The notes under the pieces are model-generated. The model did no database searches and was not told the origin of the DNA. It saw only the letters and a list, made by a program, of their open reading frames with translations. From the NCBI RefSeq assembly GCF_000005505.3, contig NC_016131.3, positions 57,893,355 through 57,957,354 of the forward strand: DNA of 64,000 nt. The letters run 5' to 3'. This DNA is from Brachypodium distachyon. Lineage: Eukaryota; Streptophyta; Magnoliopsida; Poales; Poaceae. Position numbers and translations under genes: made by a program. Below, one piece after another: positions 21,201 through 31,628 of this stretch; positions within the stretch are counted from its first letter, which is position 1; every line of letters starts with the position of its first letter.

Positions 21201-21981
21201 AATTGTTTCAAACTCATGGTAATAGTTTGTCTAATATCTAGAGCTTGATTCATACTGTTATAGTAAAGATCTTTGCCGAACTTAGAACAAACCGCAACAC
21301 ACAAAGCTACCCAATTGTCAATGTCATGGTTTGCTTCATAAGTCTGAAGCCACAAGGCTGCATTTCCCTTGAAATGCAAGGTAGCATAATCAGCTTTCAA
21401 GTCTTAGGGAACATGAAACATGTTGAAATACTTTTCACATTTCTCTTTCCAAATTTTAGGATTACTGCCATTAAACTTTGGGAAGGTTGTCTTAGGCATG
21501 CGGAAATAAATATCTCTGTCATGTCTATCAGTCCTTGTGTCGGAATGAGTATAGTTGGACGAACAGAAGGCCCGGATTCAAATTGGTTACGAGGTAAATG
21601 AAACGCACCATTGCCCAGGACATGCTCATGAGCAATGTCCTGGTTTGGAAGTGTAGCACCGTGCCCAGTAGGGCCAGGGATTCGTGCGGCACCAGCTGAT
21701 GAGGAACCTTCAAGACGGTGAAGGCGCGCGCCTAATTCCACATTGAGGATGGATGTCACCATTTGATCCTGCGTGGAAGAGATCTTCTCTGTAGTCACGC
21801 GCAGGTCTTGACAATCCTTGGAAGTGCGATCCATTGCTGTAATCGCTGTGTTGGCTGTCTGAACAGCCTGAGTAGCCGTCTGAACCGCTTGAGCAGCGAC
21901 TTCTTTCGTTGCATTCAGACCAGTGAGGAGTGCCTGAATGTTTTTCTCCACTTCGGTCAGCGATTCCTCCACCACGGCCAT
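21149..21981 (-). pseudogene. Gypsy Gag, frameshifted
   Basis: Starts at ATG 21981 (MAVVEESL) with a repetitive helical segment rich in AQAVQTA, then passes through at least three breaks: a frame change near 21520, an in-frame stop near 21405, and another frame change near 21190. Recognisable Gag pieces are WKEKCEKYF, YATLHFKGNAALWLQTYEA and FGKDLYYN. Together with the frame at 17823-21200 it shows one original Gag-Pol. Confidence 0.75.
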
Positions 21982-22259
21982 ACGTGCCGTAAGGGTCGGA
22001 GGTCGAGCTCCTCTTGCCGTGGTGCCTCGCCTCGGTCAACTCCGCGGCCGTTGCACGTCGCCTCCGGGCTCCGGCGCCACTTCACCACGCAGCAGCCGCC
22101 ACACCACCGCGGCCAGGAGGGAGGGATATCGTGGATTCTAGTGGAGATCCCGACGCGGTTCTTCTCCCAACTCGACGATTCTGAGCGCAAATCGTGAGTC
22201 GCGGGATTTTCTGGTGTTTTGAGGATAATGATCCGAAGATCGCTGGCTCTGATACCAAA

Positions 22260-22551
22260 TATCACGACCTTAACTCAAATGGTGTCACACCAGGCGAATT
22301 AGAGATCTGATTTCAGTGTATTAGGGATACAAGCTGGAAGAGATAGAAGTCAAGGAGGAAGAGCACGGGAGGGGACAGTAGTGTTTCACACTCTGCAGTT
22401 CATCGTTATCTCTTCCTTACTCTCCTAGCATTACACAGGCAAGGTGCCTGATTCACTGGACACAGCCAGGCCAGGAGTGGACTCCAGTTCAGTGGGCTGC
22501 AACCTTTCTTCAGTGGACTTATCCATGACGGCCCGGCCCAGGTGCGTGACA
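22260..22551 (-). repeat. 5' LTR of the chromovirus
   Basis: 292 bases. On the minus strand it is followed after two bases by TGGTATCAGAGCC (22245-22257), the Met-tRNA primer site, fixing orientation. Confidence 0.92.
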
Positions 22552-22699
22552 CGAGTGTACCAAGGCCTGCAGTTCCTGGTAGCTGACCGATGCGCGTAAC
22601 GCGATAGCATGCGCTTTTTGCATTAGCTGATGCGCCGTTGATGCAGCTGGGATAAGATGGGAAACTTAAAACTGGTCATCGTCAGTCGAGCCGCCATAG

Positions 22700-23160
22700 G
22701 AAGCGTGTGTTTCTTTCGTGTTCGGTGGCTCAGGGCATCCCTCTCCATGCCTGGGTCCGTGACATTCAAGTGGGGTTGTCGGCTGCTGGGCTTGCTCAAT
22801 TCCTTCTCCTTTGGGAGCGCATCGCCTCCCTTCCCCCCTTGTATGCAAGTGGTCCTCTTCTGGTTTTCTCTACTCACGTTCTGCTTACCAGGCTTTGTTT
22901 CTCGGTTCTACTCCCTACAAATCCTTTGAGATCATTTGGCGGCCTAGAGCTCCGTTGGAACACCAAATCTTTGCTTGGTTGGCTATCCACGATTGCTGCT
23001 GGACCGGAGAGCGCCGCCTGCGATGAGGTGACTTGCCCCCTTGGCGACCATGAACTTGAAACTACTGATCATCTTTTGTTGCAATGCCCTTTTTCTAGGT
23101 CTCTCTGGTTCGAGGTGTTGTCTATCACTCTATCTTCAGCTGGGCTTTCAGGATGACGTC
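22700..23160 (+). pseudogene. LINE reverse transcriptase C-terminal fragment
   Basis: Frames on the plus strand carry IFAWLAIHDCCWTGERR (about 22960-23020) and CPLGDHELETTDHLLLQCPF (about 23035-23095), the zinc-binding zf-RVT region found at the end of plant L1-type LINE polymerases. The pieces are in different frames and lack the polymerase domain, so this is a remnant. Confidence 0.7.
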
Positions 23161-23192
23161 CTCCTCGGACTAGCTTCAGGCTTGGTCCTCCT

Positions 23193-23515
23193 AACATGAC
23201 GATTCAAAGGAGCCGGTACATCAAGCGTGCCTACCACGAGTGTGATGAACTCTGGAGAAGCAAGCGGCGGCGGGCTCTGAACGATGACCAAGAAGCTGAG
23301 CCAGGTGTAACAACAATACAGTCATCCTCATCCTTTCCTGTTGTGAAGAAGATCACTATTGCTGCGGTATGTTCGGTCTCGTCTTTCTTCGGCTTGAACA
23401 AAGATGAGCTGAGCCGCTCCGCTGTTCGAAGATTTGAGCTGTTCGCTGAGAACCTAGGCAGGCAAGTTCATGAGGGACGTGGAGTCTGGCTGTACACTTG
23501 GGCACTACAGGTTTT
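23193..23515 (+). pseudogene. Truncated third copy of the Rx-N-like family
   Basis: Plus-strand frame with IKRAYHECDELWRSKRRRAL, SSFFGLNKDELSRSAVRRFE and, after a small frame change near 23465, MRDVESGCTLGHYRFF. It aligns with the middle of paralogue A (YHECDVLLRSKRHALND, LELSHSAVQRFE, MRDVECGC) more closely than with B. Both ends are missing: the left adjoins a LINE scrap and the right passes at about 23515 into the block shared with 4206-5010. Orientation is opposite to A and B. Confidence 0.75.
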
Positions 23516-24250
23516 TTTTATCCGCAATTAATTATGCTCTGCCTGGCCGAGGCTGCAATGCTTCTGAATGTCACGAATCGCGATGGCTTGGGAAGTTATG
23601 CCAGGAGGCATTAAAATGCTTCTTAACACATTGGCTTTTCAGCTGGAATTGAGTATACTATTGCAGATGGGATTAGCCTTTTGGTTTAACGATGAGGACA
23701 TCACAGTTACAGTGTAGTACCAGTTGTGAGCTAGTACATGGTAATGGGTTGGAGAAGGGTGATAAATGCAGAGGATGCTTCCTAAGGCGTCACATTTCAT
23801 CCCCCAACTCGTCCAACACCCTGATTTGGTAGCCTTCTTACTGCAGAATCTCCCTTGAGCCCTACTAACCCAGACAGCAAACAAGCTACCCTAAGCGATT
23901 AACCCGAAAGAGCAAGAAAAACTTGCGCCCAATCCATCCATCAGTACGGACGATTCCGCGGGGCTGCGAGCAAGAGCGGCGGGAGTGAAAGAGAGACGGA
24001 GGGAGGGAGGAACCCTAGCCTGACATCGCGGGCGCGGTTGCGGCAGGCGACGGCTGCCCCCCTGCTCGACGGCCCCGTCTCCCAGGCCCAGCAGGTCTTG
24101 GCGCTCGTCTCCATGACGCCTCGATGTAATCCGGCGGCGGCGGCGTGGTCTCGTCGGCTGTCGGCGCCGGATGCAGAATCGCTGGTGTGCCGGCCAGGGC
24201 ACGAACTCCGGGCGGCACGGCAGCCGGGACGGCCCACGGGCCTCATCTCG
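23515..24250. repeat. Segmental duplication block (partner 4206-5010)
   Basis: Shares order and orientation with 4206-5010 as described there. The GC-rich right end includes on the minus strand a proline-rich frame with DYIEAS, equivalent to the DYIDAS frame near 4880. Confidence 0.65.
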
Positions 24251-24893
24251 GGAAAAAGCCTGACCCGGCCAACTTTCGTGCTTGGCCCGGCGGCACGTTC
24301 GGGTTCGAATCGGCTAGTTCGGCCTGTTTTGCCCGTTCATTATATTCTAAAAAAAAATGCTGTCTTTTATTTTTTTTAGAAAAAAAATGAAAAAATAGAA
24401 ACAGAATTAAGAAAAAAAAACAGAATTTGAGACGAAGAGGTAGTATGGGATAAATAGTGAGCTTTATTAAGCTTAATGAAAGATTTTCATGCGGGTCATC
24501 CTAATTATTGTCACAAAAGAAATGCCATAGTGTTAATAAAAGTTTTTCTTTTGTGAACACGCAAGAAGGAAACTGGTGTTTGTCGTCGTGACCTTGCAAA
24601 AAAAAAAGATTAGTGTTTGTCAACATGAAGGAAGAAGTCATAATTAGTTTGTATGAGGTTGTTTCTAGTGCAAAACTAAATGTATTTCTACCAAGTATTT
24701 CATTGGTGCAAATTTTGTAAACCGGAAATACAAAAATATATGTGAAACAGTTTTGGAGGAGTACCATTTTTTCGAAAGCACACCATAATAACAATTAACA
24801 GGAAATTGAAAAATAGACTACAATATCCCGAGGAAAAAAATTTGAATGCCAGAGCAGAATTTAAACAACATTGTCAATTAGTGGTAGGTCCTT
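24251..24893. other. AT-rich intergenic stretch
   Basis: A gcccgg-type GC-rich patch to about 24340, then A/T-rich runs with poly-A near 24350-24420 and 24600. No gene seen. Confidence 0.4.
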
Positions 24894-24896
24894 TTA

Positions 24897-26219
24897 GAGC
24901 ATCTCCACTCGCCCCCCCTAAAGGCCCCCTAAACAGGCTTTGGGGGGGGGGGGGGGGGGCGGCGTCCAAAACCTCACCCAGCCAGCCTCCCCAATTTGTT
25001 TTTTCATCCGGCGCGGCCCAAAAAGTTATCCGGCGCCCCCGGACCGAACCCAACCCACAGGGGGGCGAGCGGGGGCGCCGGCGCAACGCGTTATTGCGGC
25101 GGGCCTGACTTGTTAGCGACTGGAGCCGAGGCCCTCCACGAGCACGAGTACCTGGCGCCGCCCGATTGCCGGCTCCCCTCGCACTGGACGCTTTCCATTG
25201 GCGGCATCCTGCCGCCGCCGGTGCCGACAAGCCGGGCTCGGACCACCGCCGTCAACGCCCACTGGTGGCACGGGCTGTCGGCGGCGGAAGGCGACGACCC
25301 CGGGTGGAACCGCACCACTGGGGCCAACAGGGCGACGTTCTTCGCCCACCGCCACGCCGTTGACATCGCCCAGCACGAGGGCTAGGGTGAGCGCCTGCCG
25401 CCGGGTCGATTCCACATCGATGGCCGGCGGCGGTTCTAGAGCGGGCGATCCGTGGCGGCGGTGCTCGCGCACATCGCCGCCGGCGTTCACCCCCGCGTGG
25501 AGACTCCTCCACCACCCCCACCGGCACCGACGGGAAGGCACCAGTACGGCGGCTCCGGCGCCCCCCGCTCCCCTGGCTTCGGCTCTTCCCGCAGCGCCTC
25601 CTCGCCGGCGCTGCGCATCAAGGAGGAGCCGGGGGCGTCTTCTTCCCGCTGACGGGGGTCGGAGCCGGCTCGCAGCAGCGGGCGCCGGCGCCGGGGTACG
25701 AGTAACTGGCGCTCGAATGGCGCCAGGAGGACGACCCCGAGGAGTTCCCGAAACTGCGGGCGGCGGAGCGCGCCAAGGAGCGTGAGGCCGAGGAGGCAAA
25801 ACGCCTCGGCCTCGCCATGACGGACGCGTTTGCGTGGAGCGCCAAGGAGGCGGAGAGGGAGGCCGCCGAAAAGAAGAAGGCAGGGAAGAGGACGGCGCCG
25901 GAGGTGAAGACGGAGCCGATCGAAATCGTCGACGAGGCGTACCTCGCCTACTTCAAAGACCTCGATTGCTAGGCGGCCATTTTTTATTTATTTTGGAATT
26001 ATGTAATGAAAAACTTTATGCTTAGTTAAATTCCGCCTATTTCATTTAAATTCCGCCGATTAGTTAAATTTTGTCTATTTTGAAATTTTGGGGGATTCTT
26101 GTTGGGGGCGTGGCTGGGTCATGACGGAACCCTAAAAAAAAATCCGCCGGCGCCTAACCCAAACGGTCTAAAAAACGGTTGCGCCTGACGCCAAATGGGG
26201 GGCGTGGCCGGAGATGCTC
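24897..26219. mobile_element. PIF/Harbinger-like element with passenger sequence
   Basis: Inverted ends GAGCATCTCC (24897-24906) and GGAGATGCTC (26210-26219), with TTA duplications at 24894-24896 and 26220-26222, the hallmark of PIF/Harbinger insertion. Length 1323 bases. A G-run lies at about 24942-24959. No transposase is present, so it depends on an enzyme from elsewhere. Confidence 0.8.
25096..25972 (+). pseudogene. Broken passenger gene in the Harbinger-like element
   Basis: A first open piece (to TAG near 25385) contains LPSHWTLSIGGILPPPVP, a pattern I recall from many uncharacterised grass proteins linked to this kind of element. A last piece (about 25710-25972) is highly charged: EWRQEDDPEEFPKL, a Glu/Lys-rich helix, and an acidic end TEPIEIVDEAYLAYF before TAG. 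Between them the frame changes several times. Long open frames on the opposite strand are GC-content artefacts. Confidence 0.5.
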
Positions 26220-26222
26220 TTA

Positions 26223-26815
26223 GTGCGGATGGAATTGGGATATTCTAGCGTTTGTTCCTGTCGATGGAAAACAATAAACAGTAAACAAAAAACAGACTGC
26301 AAAATTCTGAAGAAGGAAACAACATCGAGATTTTCTTTTTGACAAACATCGATGTACTTTTTTTTTTGAAACAACAGTGTGGCTGGAATCTGGAAGGGGC
26401 GCGCGATTCATATTCCGGGCCTTGTTTTCCCGCTCGTTTTCGAGCCCAATGACACCCGGGGCCCAGGCGTTTCCTTCCAGCAGAACCTTTCACCGCCCTT
26501 GCGGCTGTTGTGTCCCTTGGCATTCCTACGCGGCGGGGACTGCGTCCTCGTGCACCGGCTCTTCCTTACCCCGTGTTGTCAGCCCCACACGCCAGAGAAC
26601 CGGGTCCAAGCACGAATCACCTTCAAAAGGAGCCCACCACTCGCTTCGTCTTCTTCCTCCCCAATTCAATCCCCATCATCTAAAAGAAAAAAATCATTGT
26701 ACCCTGTAATGGAGGTTGAATCTGAATAAAATTACAGGTGATTTTTTTAAAAAAAAAATCTAAAAGGAAAAAGTCAATCCCCTCCCAAATCCAGCGACCA
26801 CCGCGAGCAGCCGCC
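26223..26815. other. Upstream region of the F-box gene
   Basis: AT-rich to 26380, then a GC-moderate part to 26700 with short open frames of no recognisable family, then an A-rich stretch. It probably contains the promoter and 5' UTR of the F-box gene; no clear TATA box was found. Confidence 0.35.
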
Positions 26816-28159
26816 ATGCCCCCGCCTCCCCCGGAGCTCCCGGCCGAGCTCGTCGAGGAAATCTTCCTCCGCCTTCCGCCGGACGACCCCGGGTGCCTCT
26901 TCCGCGCCTCCCTCGTCAGCGAGTCCTGGCTCCGTCGCCTCGCTGGTCCCGCCTTCCGCCGCCGCTACTGCGAGTTCCACCGGACGCCGCCCATGCTCGG
27001 CTTCCTCACCAGCGGCCAAGCCGGAGAGGATCTCATGAACAACACCCACTTCGTCCCGACGGTAAAGCTCTGTCCGCCCGGTCCTGGCCACAAGTACCTG
27101 CAAGCACTCGACGCCCGCCACAGCCGCATCCTCTTCCTGACGGATCCTGAGGACTCCATCCGCGTCCCCCGGGAATTAATCATCTGGGACCCAATCACGC
27201 TCGAGGAGTGGACAATTCCGGATCCTGGTCTCTCGAGCTGGGCCGCTGTGCTGTGTGCCAAGGAGGGGTGCGACCACCTTGACTGCCATGGCCATCCATT
27301 TCTAGTGGCCTGCGTGTCCCTCGGAGACGAAGAGTTTAGCTGCTCTGCCATCCTGTACTCATCGGAGACGGACTCCTGGAGCGACGAGACTTCTGTTGAC
27401 CACGATGAAGAGCACCTGACTTGTTACACCTACGTAGATTATATGCCACCCAACGTCCTTGTGGGGAACACGCTCTATTTTGACTGTCATCCTTTCCGCA
27501 TAATAATACAGTATGACTTGGCGGACCGGGAATTGTCGCTGATCGACACGCCAGATGTGCAAGACTCTGTTGATGGCCAGCTGACAGTGGAGAACGACGT
27601 ACTGGGATTCGCCAAAATAAAGGAGTCCAGCATATACCTTTGGTTGAGGGAAGTTGATGAGCATGGAGCCGCGGCATGGGTGCAACTCAGAGTCATCAAG
27701 CTCGAGAAGATGTTCTCCTCTGGTGCCTTGTCAACCAAACCCACCATGTATGCTTTCGCGGAGGGAGTCGGTGTCATTTTCTTATGGGGAAAAGTCGGCC
27801 TCTTCATGATTGACCTTAAGTCAGGCCGAGCCAAGAAAGTGTGCTACCAGGGTAAAAGCAGCATTTCTATCATTCCCTATATGAGCTTCTACACTCCAGG
27901 TACCACACTTCATATTGGTATGATCTTTTACTTTTGCTGATGGTATATATGTGTTTGCGATGTTGTAATTTGTAAACAATTTAGCCTAACTGTAAGTAGG
28001 CGGTAAGTAATATTAATTCTGTTAGTGGACATATCCCTGGAAATTTGGAGGAATTAACTTGGAAACTAGAATCTCATATTTTCTAGCTGTTTATTTTCAG
28101 GACATGATTGGGGCATAATGCCGCTGCCTCCAGGACCTCCTGCGATTGATGAAAGTTGA
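26816..28159 (+). CDS. F-box protein (two exons, 380 aa)
   Basis: Exon 1 is 26816-27899 and exon 2 is 28101-28159, with GT at 27900 and TTTTCAG before 28101. The join keeps frame (1084 + 59 = 1143 bases) and adds GHDWGIMPLPPGPPAIDES before TGA. I use ATG 26816, since upstream in-frame sequence is lysine-rich low complexity. The F-box is residues about 7-50: LPAELVEEIFLRLPPDDPG, ASLVSESWLRRL, then the usual grass follow-on FHRTPPMLGFL. The rest (FVPTVKLCPPG, ILFLTDPEDS, LIIWDPITLEEW, YSSETDSWSDE, NTLYFDCHPF) is the propeller-like region typical of this large family. Such proteins act as substrate adaptors in SCF E3 ubiquitin ligases by binding SKP1 through the F-box; the target is unknown. Related relics lie at 62403-62909 and 63791-64000. 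Confidence 0.85.
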
Positions 28160-29579
28160 CGCACTTTGGCCCCTGAGGAGGTCAGTCAGTTTATGGCAAA
28201 ATTCGAGGTGCCATTGCATTGCAATGGCTTCCGACCAAGCCGGAATTACATGGGTAATGGTGATGCGCAATATGTGAATTTGCTGCTGCGTTTTAGGTAT
28301 TACCCTTCAGGCATAATTTGTGGAACAATGTGCACTTGGGGTTTATTTGTTCTACCTGTGGTTTGTTAGTAACATGCAGGTGCTCGTTTATATCTTCCGC
28401 ACAATATATATACACTTATCTATTATTGGTTCCATGTCTGTTGATCCTGTTAATTTGGAGCAAAAACGTTTCCTTCACATTCAGGATCATCGTCACATAC
28501 AACTTAAAGTTTATGTTTCTGGGTAGTTTTGTTTAGTTTCTTAAACAAACTGCCAAGAATAATTACTTTGACAGTTCAAGGCATTCATTTGGAGTAGAAA
28601 ATTTGAGAGTTAGGATCACTTCTGCATGCGCATCCTTAGACAGGCAGACAATACAACAAAACCTGAAGGAAATCTTGAAAACGACAGGATTGGGGAACTG
28701 GAATTTATCGGTAAGCTGCCTATTTGAGCTGCTCTGCATTAAGGTGTAAATCTTAAGTGCTGACCTGCAAAATATGAGCATGCATAGTATGGTTTATTTT
28801 TAAAACTCGTGATAGTAAGGATTCAGTTTTAATTCATGTTTCATGGGTTTGGACTATGGCTTATCCCACTTGGAACCGAAGATATATCATGACCATCTTT
28901 CGGAAGCAAGTCTTGAAACCGAGAGGTAAAAATGACACAACACATCTGATGTCTTTCCAAAAACATGATTAAATTATTCTTGGAAAAATATGGTATTCTT
29001 CTAGGACCTGGTTTTGTTCCTTTTATTATTGGAAAATGTCATTTGCACCTATTGGGTGCAGGGCCTGTCAGCAAACCTCGCTTTCTCCTTTATGCTGCCC
29101 AGATGCGTACATGATCTAGCCCAAATATCTGGGGAGTACTGTAGCAATGTGTTCTACAATCTCATATGTGTTTCTAGTCCTGGTATTCAGGCTTAAATTG
29201 TGGAACAATGTTGACTACTCAGGTTTCTTTGCCCTAACTGTTGGTTGTTTACATGTGGAATTTGTATCATTCATTTTTGAAATTTCACTGTTGTTTCCGG
29301 ATATTTTTTAAAAGAAACTTGCTACATCTGCTCCATGCTTAGTTTCTGTGCTGTATAATTGTTGCAACAGTCCAGATATCCGAACTTTTTGTTAGATGTT
29401 CTTCTCTAGATTAAACATCCAAATCTACAGTCTTTAGCTGTGCTACCTACTTTACAGCCTCTGGAATACAAGTCTTTCCATGCTGCTTGGTTGAGATCTG
29501 GAACTCTGAAATCAAGAATTATTACATAAAGGTGTGGGTCCCCAATTTATTCATCCTCTTAGAATTTTTAGTACATAGA
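28160..29579. other. 3' flank of the F-box gene
   Basis: AT-rich sequence probably containing the 3' UTR, without a recognisable second gene or mobile element. Confidence 0.35.
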
Positions 29580-29632
29580 TGGTCTGACTCGGACCAAAGG
29601 AGTTCATAGTACATAGATGGTCTGGCTCGCAC

Positions 29633-29995
29633 CTAGTGGCCTGGCTTCCCGTAACCTCCAGAATTCGGCGACCAACTACCCTGGTATGAAGAACTCTTTG
29701 CATTGGCTCCACCTGACTCCACACAGTCTAATGCACCTGCAGTAGAGTTCACATCCAAGCAGGATATATATACACATCAAATCAGATGAACTGCCAACTA
29801 TTCCGAAAGAAAGAGAAAAAAACAGGAATAAACAACACCATAGATATATACGTCCAGGAATATGAGTTTGAAGCAAGTACCGCTCTTTTTAGCAAGGTTT
29901 CTTGCAGCAAGCACGTCCTGTGCTATAAACATGAGAGATGCCTGCAGGATCAGGAAGAACACAACCAGTATTTTGGAGGCCATATTGGAATTCAT
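29633..29995 (-). CDS. Small secreted peptide precursor, copy 2 (two exons, 72 aa)
   Basis: Exon 1 is 29881-29995 and exon 2 is 29633-29736, with GT at 29880-29879 and CAG at 29739-29737; the joined 219 bases stay in frame to TAG. The signal peptide (MNSNMASK, then ILVVFFLILQASLMFIA) and the ESGGANA motif match copy 1. The C-terminal tail is quite different: SSSYQGSWSPNSGGYGKPGH, glycine- and serine-rich, against NPNNNYDPPQ in copy 1. A single cysteine (LDCV) is unique to this copy. Intron phase and position are identical. Secretion is inferred from the hydrophobic leader; function is unknown. It resembles short glycine-rich secreted proteins more than copy 1 does. Confidence 0.75.
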
Positions 29996-30058
29996 GTTTG
30001 TTTGTCTCGTTTTGACCCTTGGAATTAGTGTGAAGAACTAGCTGAGTGCAGTGCTGCA

Positions 30059-30065
30059 TTTTATA
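30059..30065 (-). promoter_or_regulatory. TATA box of peptide gene copy 2
   Basis: TATAAAA on the minus strand, 64 bases upstream of the ATG, in the same ggcttataaaatgc context as 959-965. Confidence 0.6.
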
Positions 30066-30445
30066 AGCCATGTTGTGAGTGGTGTGCGTAGAAATTTTGC
30101 GGAATTTAGTCCACCATTGAGAAAATGCTTTGCTAGTAATAGTGGCCACCTTCAGCATCTGGAAGTGCCACACTCTGCAAACTCTCTATCAGCTAGTTAT
30201 TTCCAGCAAAGTTGTAAGAGTCAGCGATTCGATCACTAGTTTACGGTGTGTCATTTCTTAGTCAGTTGGAGAATTCTTCCACTGTCCAAGCTGAGTGGGT
30301 GTGGTAGGCTTCAAACTCAAAGACCCTTCCTGGGCGCCTTGTGACTTGTCAAGGTAGCCTGTGCTCCCTTATATATGCCTGCTGGTCGGTCACTAGTTGT
30401 AAATTTGGCAAGGAAAAAAGTTTGGTTCAAAGGATGTGGATCTAT

Positions 30446-31250
30446 CTCCACTCCCGAAAAGGCCTGCTGTGACATTTTTTTTTACCCGCAAATTGGGCCA
30501 AAGTCTGCTCGATTCGAACGGGAGTTGGGCTCGTTTTGCGATTGGATTGGGGGACCGAAAGGTCGGCCCAATGGGCCCAGGACTGGGTCGCCACGCGATG
30601 GGCCTGTAAGATTTGTTTCACGCGCGCGCAACCGGTTCTCCGTTTCTCTTTATTTCTCCACATGTTTCTTTTGCGAACAATCATCGGGATGTGCTTTAGC
30701 TGGAGTGTAAGATCGCTCAAAAAAAAAAGCTGGAGTGTAATAGGCTTGCCTTTTTCTGCCATAGTGTAAAATTTGTAGATGCTATCATTTTCTCTTTAGA
30801 ACTCGAAGCCACAGCTTTCATGTATCTATGCTGATATGATATGATATGATATGCGTTGGAACTAATCAATTAAATGCTCGGTGGGAATGGCAACAACAAT
30901 CCCTAACAACTAAACCAACTAGCTTGCTCTAGCAATTCAGAGTGAGGATCGGAGCATCACGCCTGAGCTTGCAGATCTATTGTCGAGAAGAGGCAATGAC
31001 CTAGGCAGATGAGCGGCATAAGTGTTTGGGAAGGAGGTAGAAGCCCGGTGGACCTCCCTCTACTTGAGACAAGCGTAGCAGCGAGCTGGCCAATAAAATA
31101 GCCAGAAATAAGAAAGAGTTTTTCACTCTTTTGGTGTGGTAAATGTGGGCCCCATTAGCAAGAATGGTAAAACTAGGGAAAACTACTAAGGTGAACCCCA
31201 TTAGTTAGAAATGGTAAAACTAATGAAAAAGGCGTTTCGCTGTGTGACTA
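30446..31250. other. Intergenic, partly repeat-derived
   Basis: 30480-30610 is GC-rich element-like sequence; 30835-30855 is a tgata microsatellite; 31120-31240 has two copies of an aatggtaaaacta word with flanking ccccatta, also seen at 51605-51720 and 59075-59150. No gene recognised. Confidence 0.4.
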
Positions 31251-31388
31251 GCATTCTCCTCGTCAAAGCGGGAAATGTAAAATACACTTACTATTGGCAT
31301 TCTCCTCGTCAAAGGGGGAAATGTAAAATATACTTACTGTTGCCATTCTCCTCGTCCAAGCAGGAAATGTAAAATACCCTTACTGTTG
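31251..31388. repeat. Three tandem 46-base repeats
   Basis: Copies start at about 31251, 31297 and 31342. Each reads gcattctcctcgtcaaagcg with small changes, then ggaaatgtaaaatacacttact. A single copy is at 5018-5092, so the array arose by local amplification. Confidence 0.75.
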
Positions 31389-31628
31389 CTGAGAAGACAA
31401 AAGTACAAAATCTGCTCGATTCATAGCCTCACAAATTCAGTATGTGAAAATGGCGTCTTTGTTTTAGGGGGAAAATGGCGTCTTTTTAATTACTTGAATG
31501 AGTCTTTTTATACTCTACATGCTCAATAATGCCGCGCAAAAATGGCATTCTTTCTCTATGGTGCAAGTGCAAGGAAAATAAGCTATATATAGGGTGGGAA
31601 AAATGGATCAGCACCATCAACCCTAAAA
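31389..31628. repeat. Host flank related to 62245-62350
   Basis: From about 31530 the sequence (caaaaatggcattctt, tatggtgcaagtgcaagg, gcaccatcaaccctaaaat) matches 62245-62350. The match stops at 31629, where the outer gypsy element is inferred to begin; the partner at 62350 may represent the site without insertion. Confidence 0.55.

Larger units (their letters stand above)
16999..22551 (-). mobile_element. Ty3/gypsy chromovirus, full length but broken
   Basis: 5553 bases on the minus strand, flanked by CGAGT duplications (16994-16998 and 22552-22556). LTRs are 292 bases each and differ at about five positions by eye, so it is older than the copia copy. The LTR begins TGTCACGC and ends GTGATA, i.e. 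TG...TA rather than TG...CA. Short LTRs, the TGGTATCAGAGC primer site and a chromodomain-like C-terminus suggest the Reina group. Gag and the end of pol are frameshifted, so it cannot move by itself. Confidence 0.92.
29580..30445. repeat. Segmental duplication, right copy (partner 480-1325)
   Basis: Same order and orientation as 480-1325. It begins with the agatggtctggctc region (present twice here, near 29577 and 29615) and ends at ggttcaaagga. Confidence 0.8.

Noticed and set aside
25113..25799. Minus-strand 228-codon Arg/Pro/Ala-rich frame
   Set aside because: High GC content removes stop codons on both strands; no family motif, and the plus strand carries the recognisable passenger sequence.
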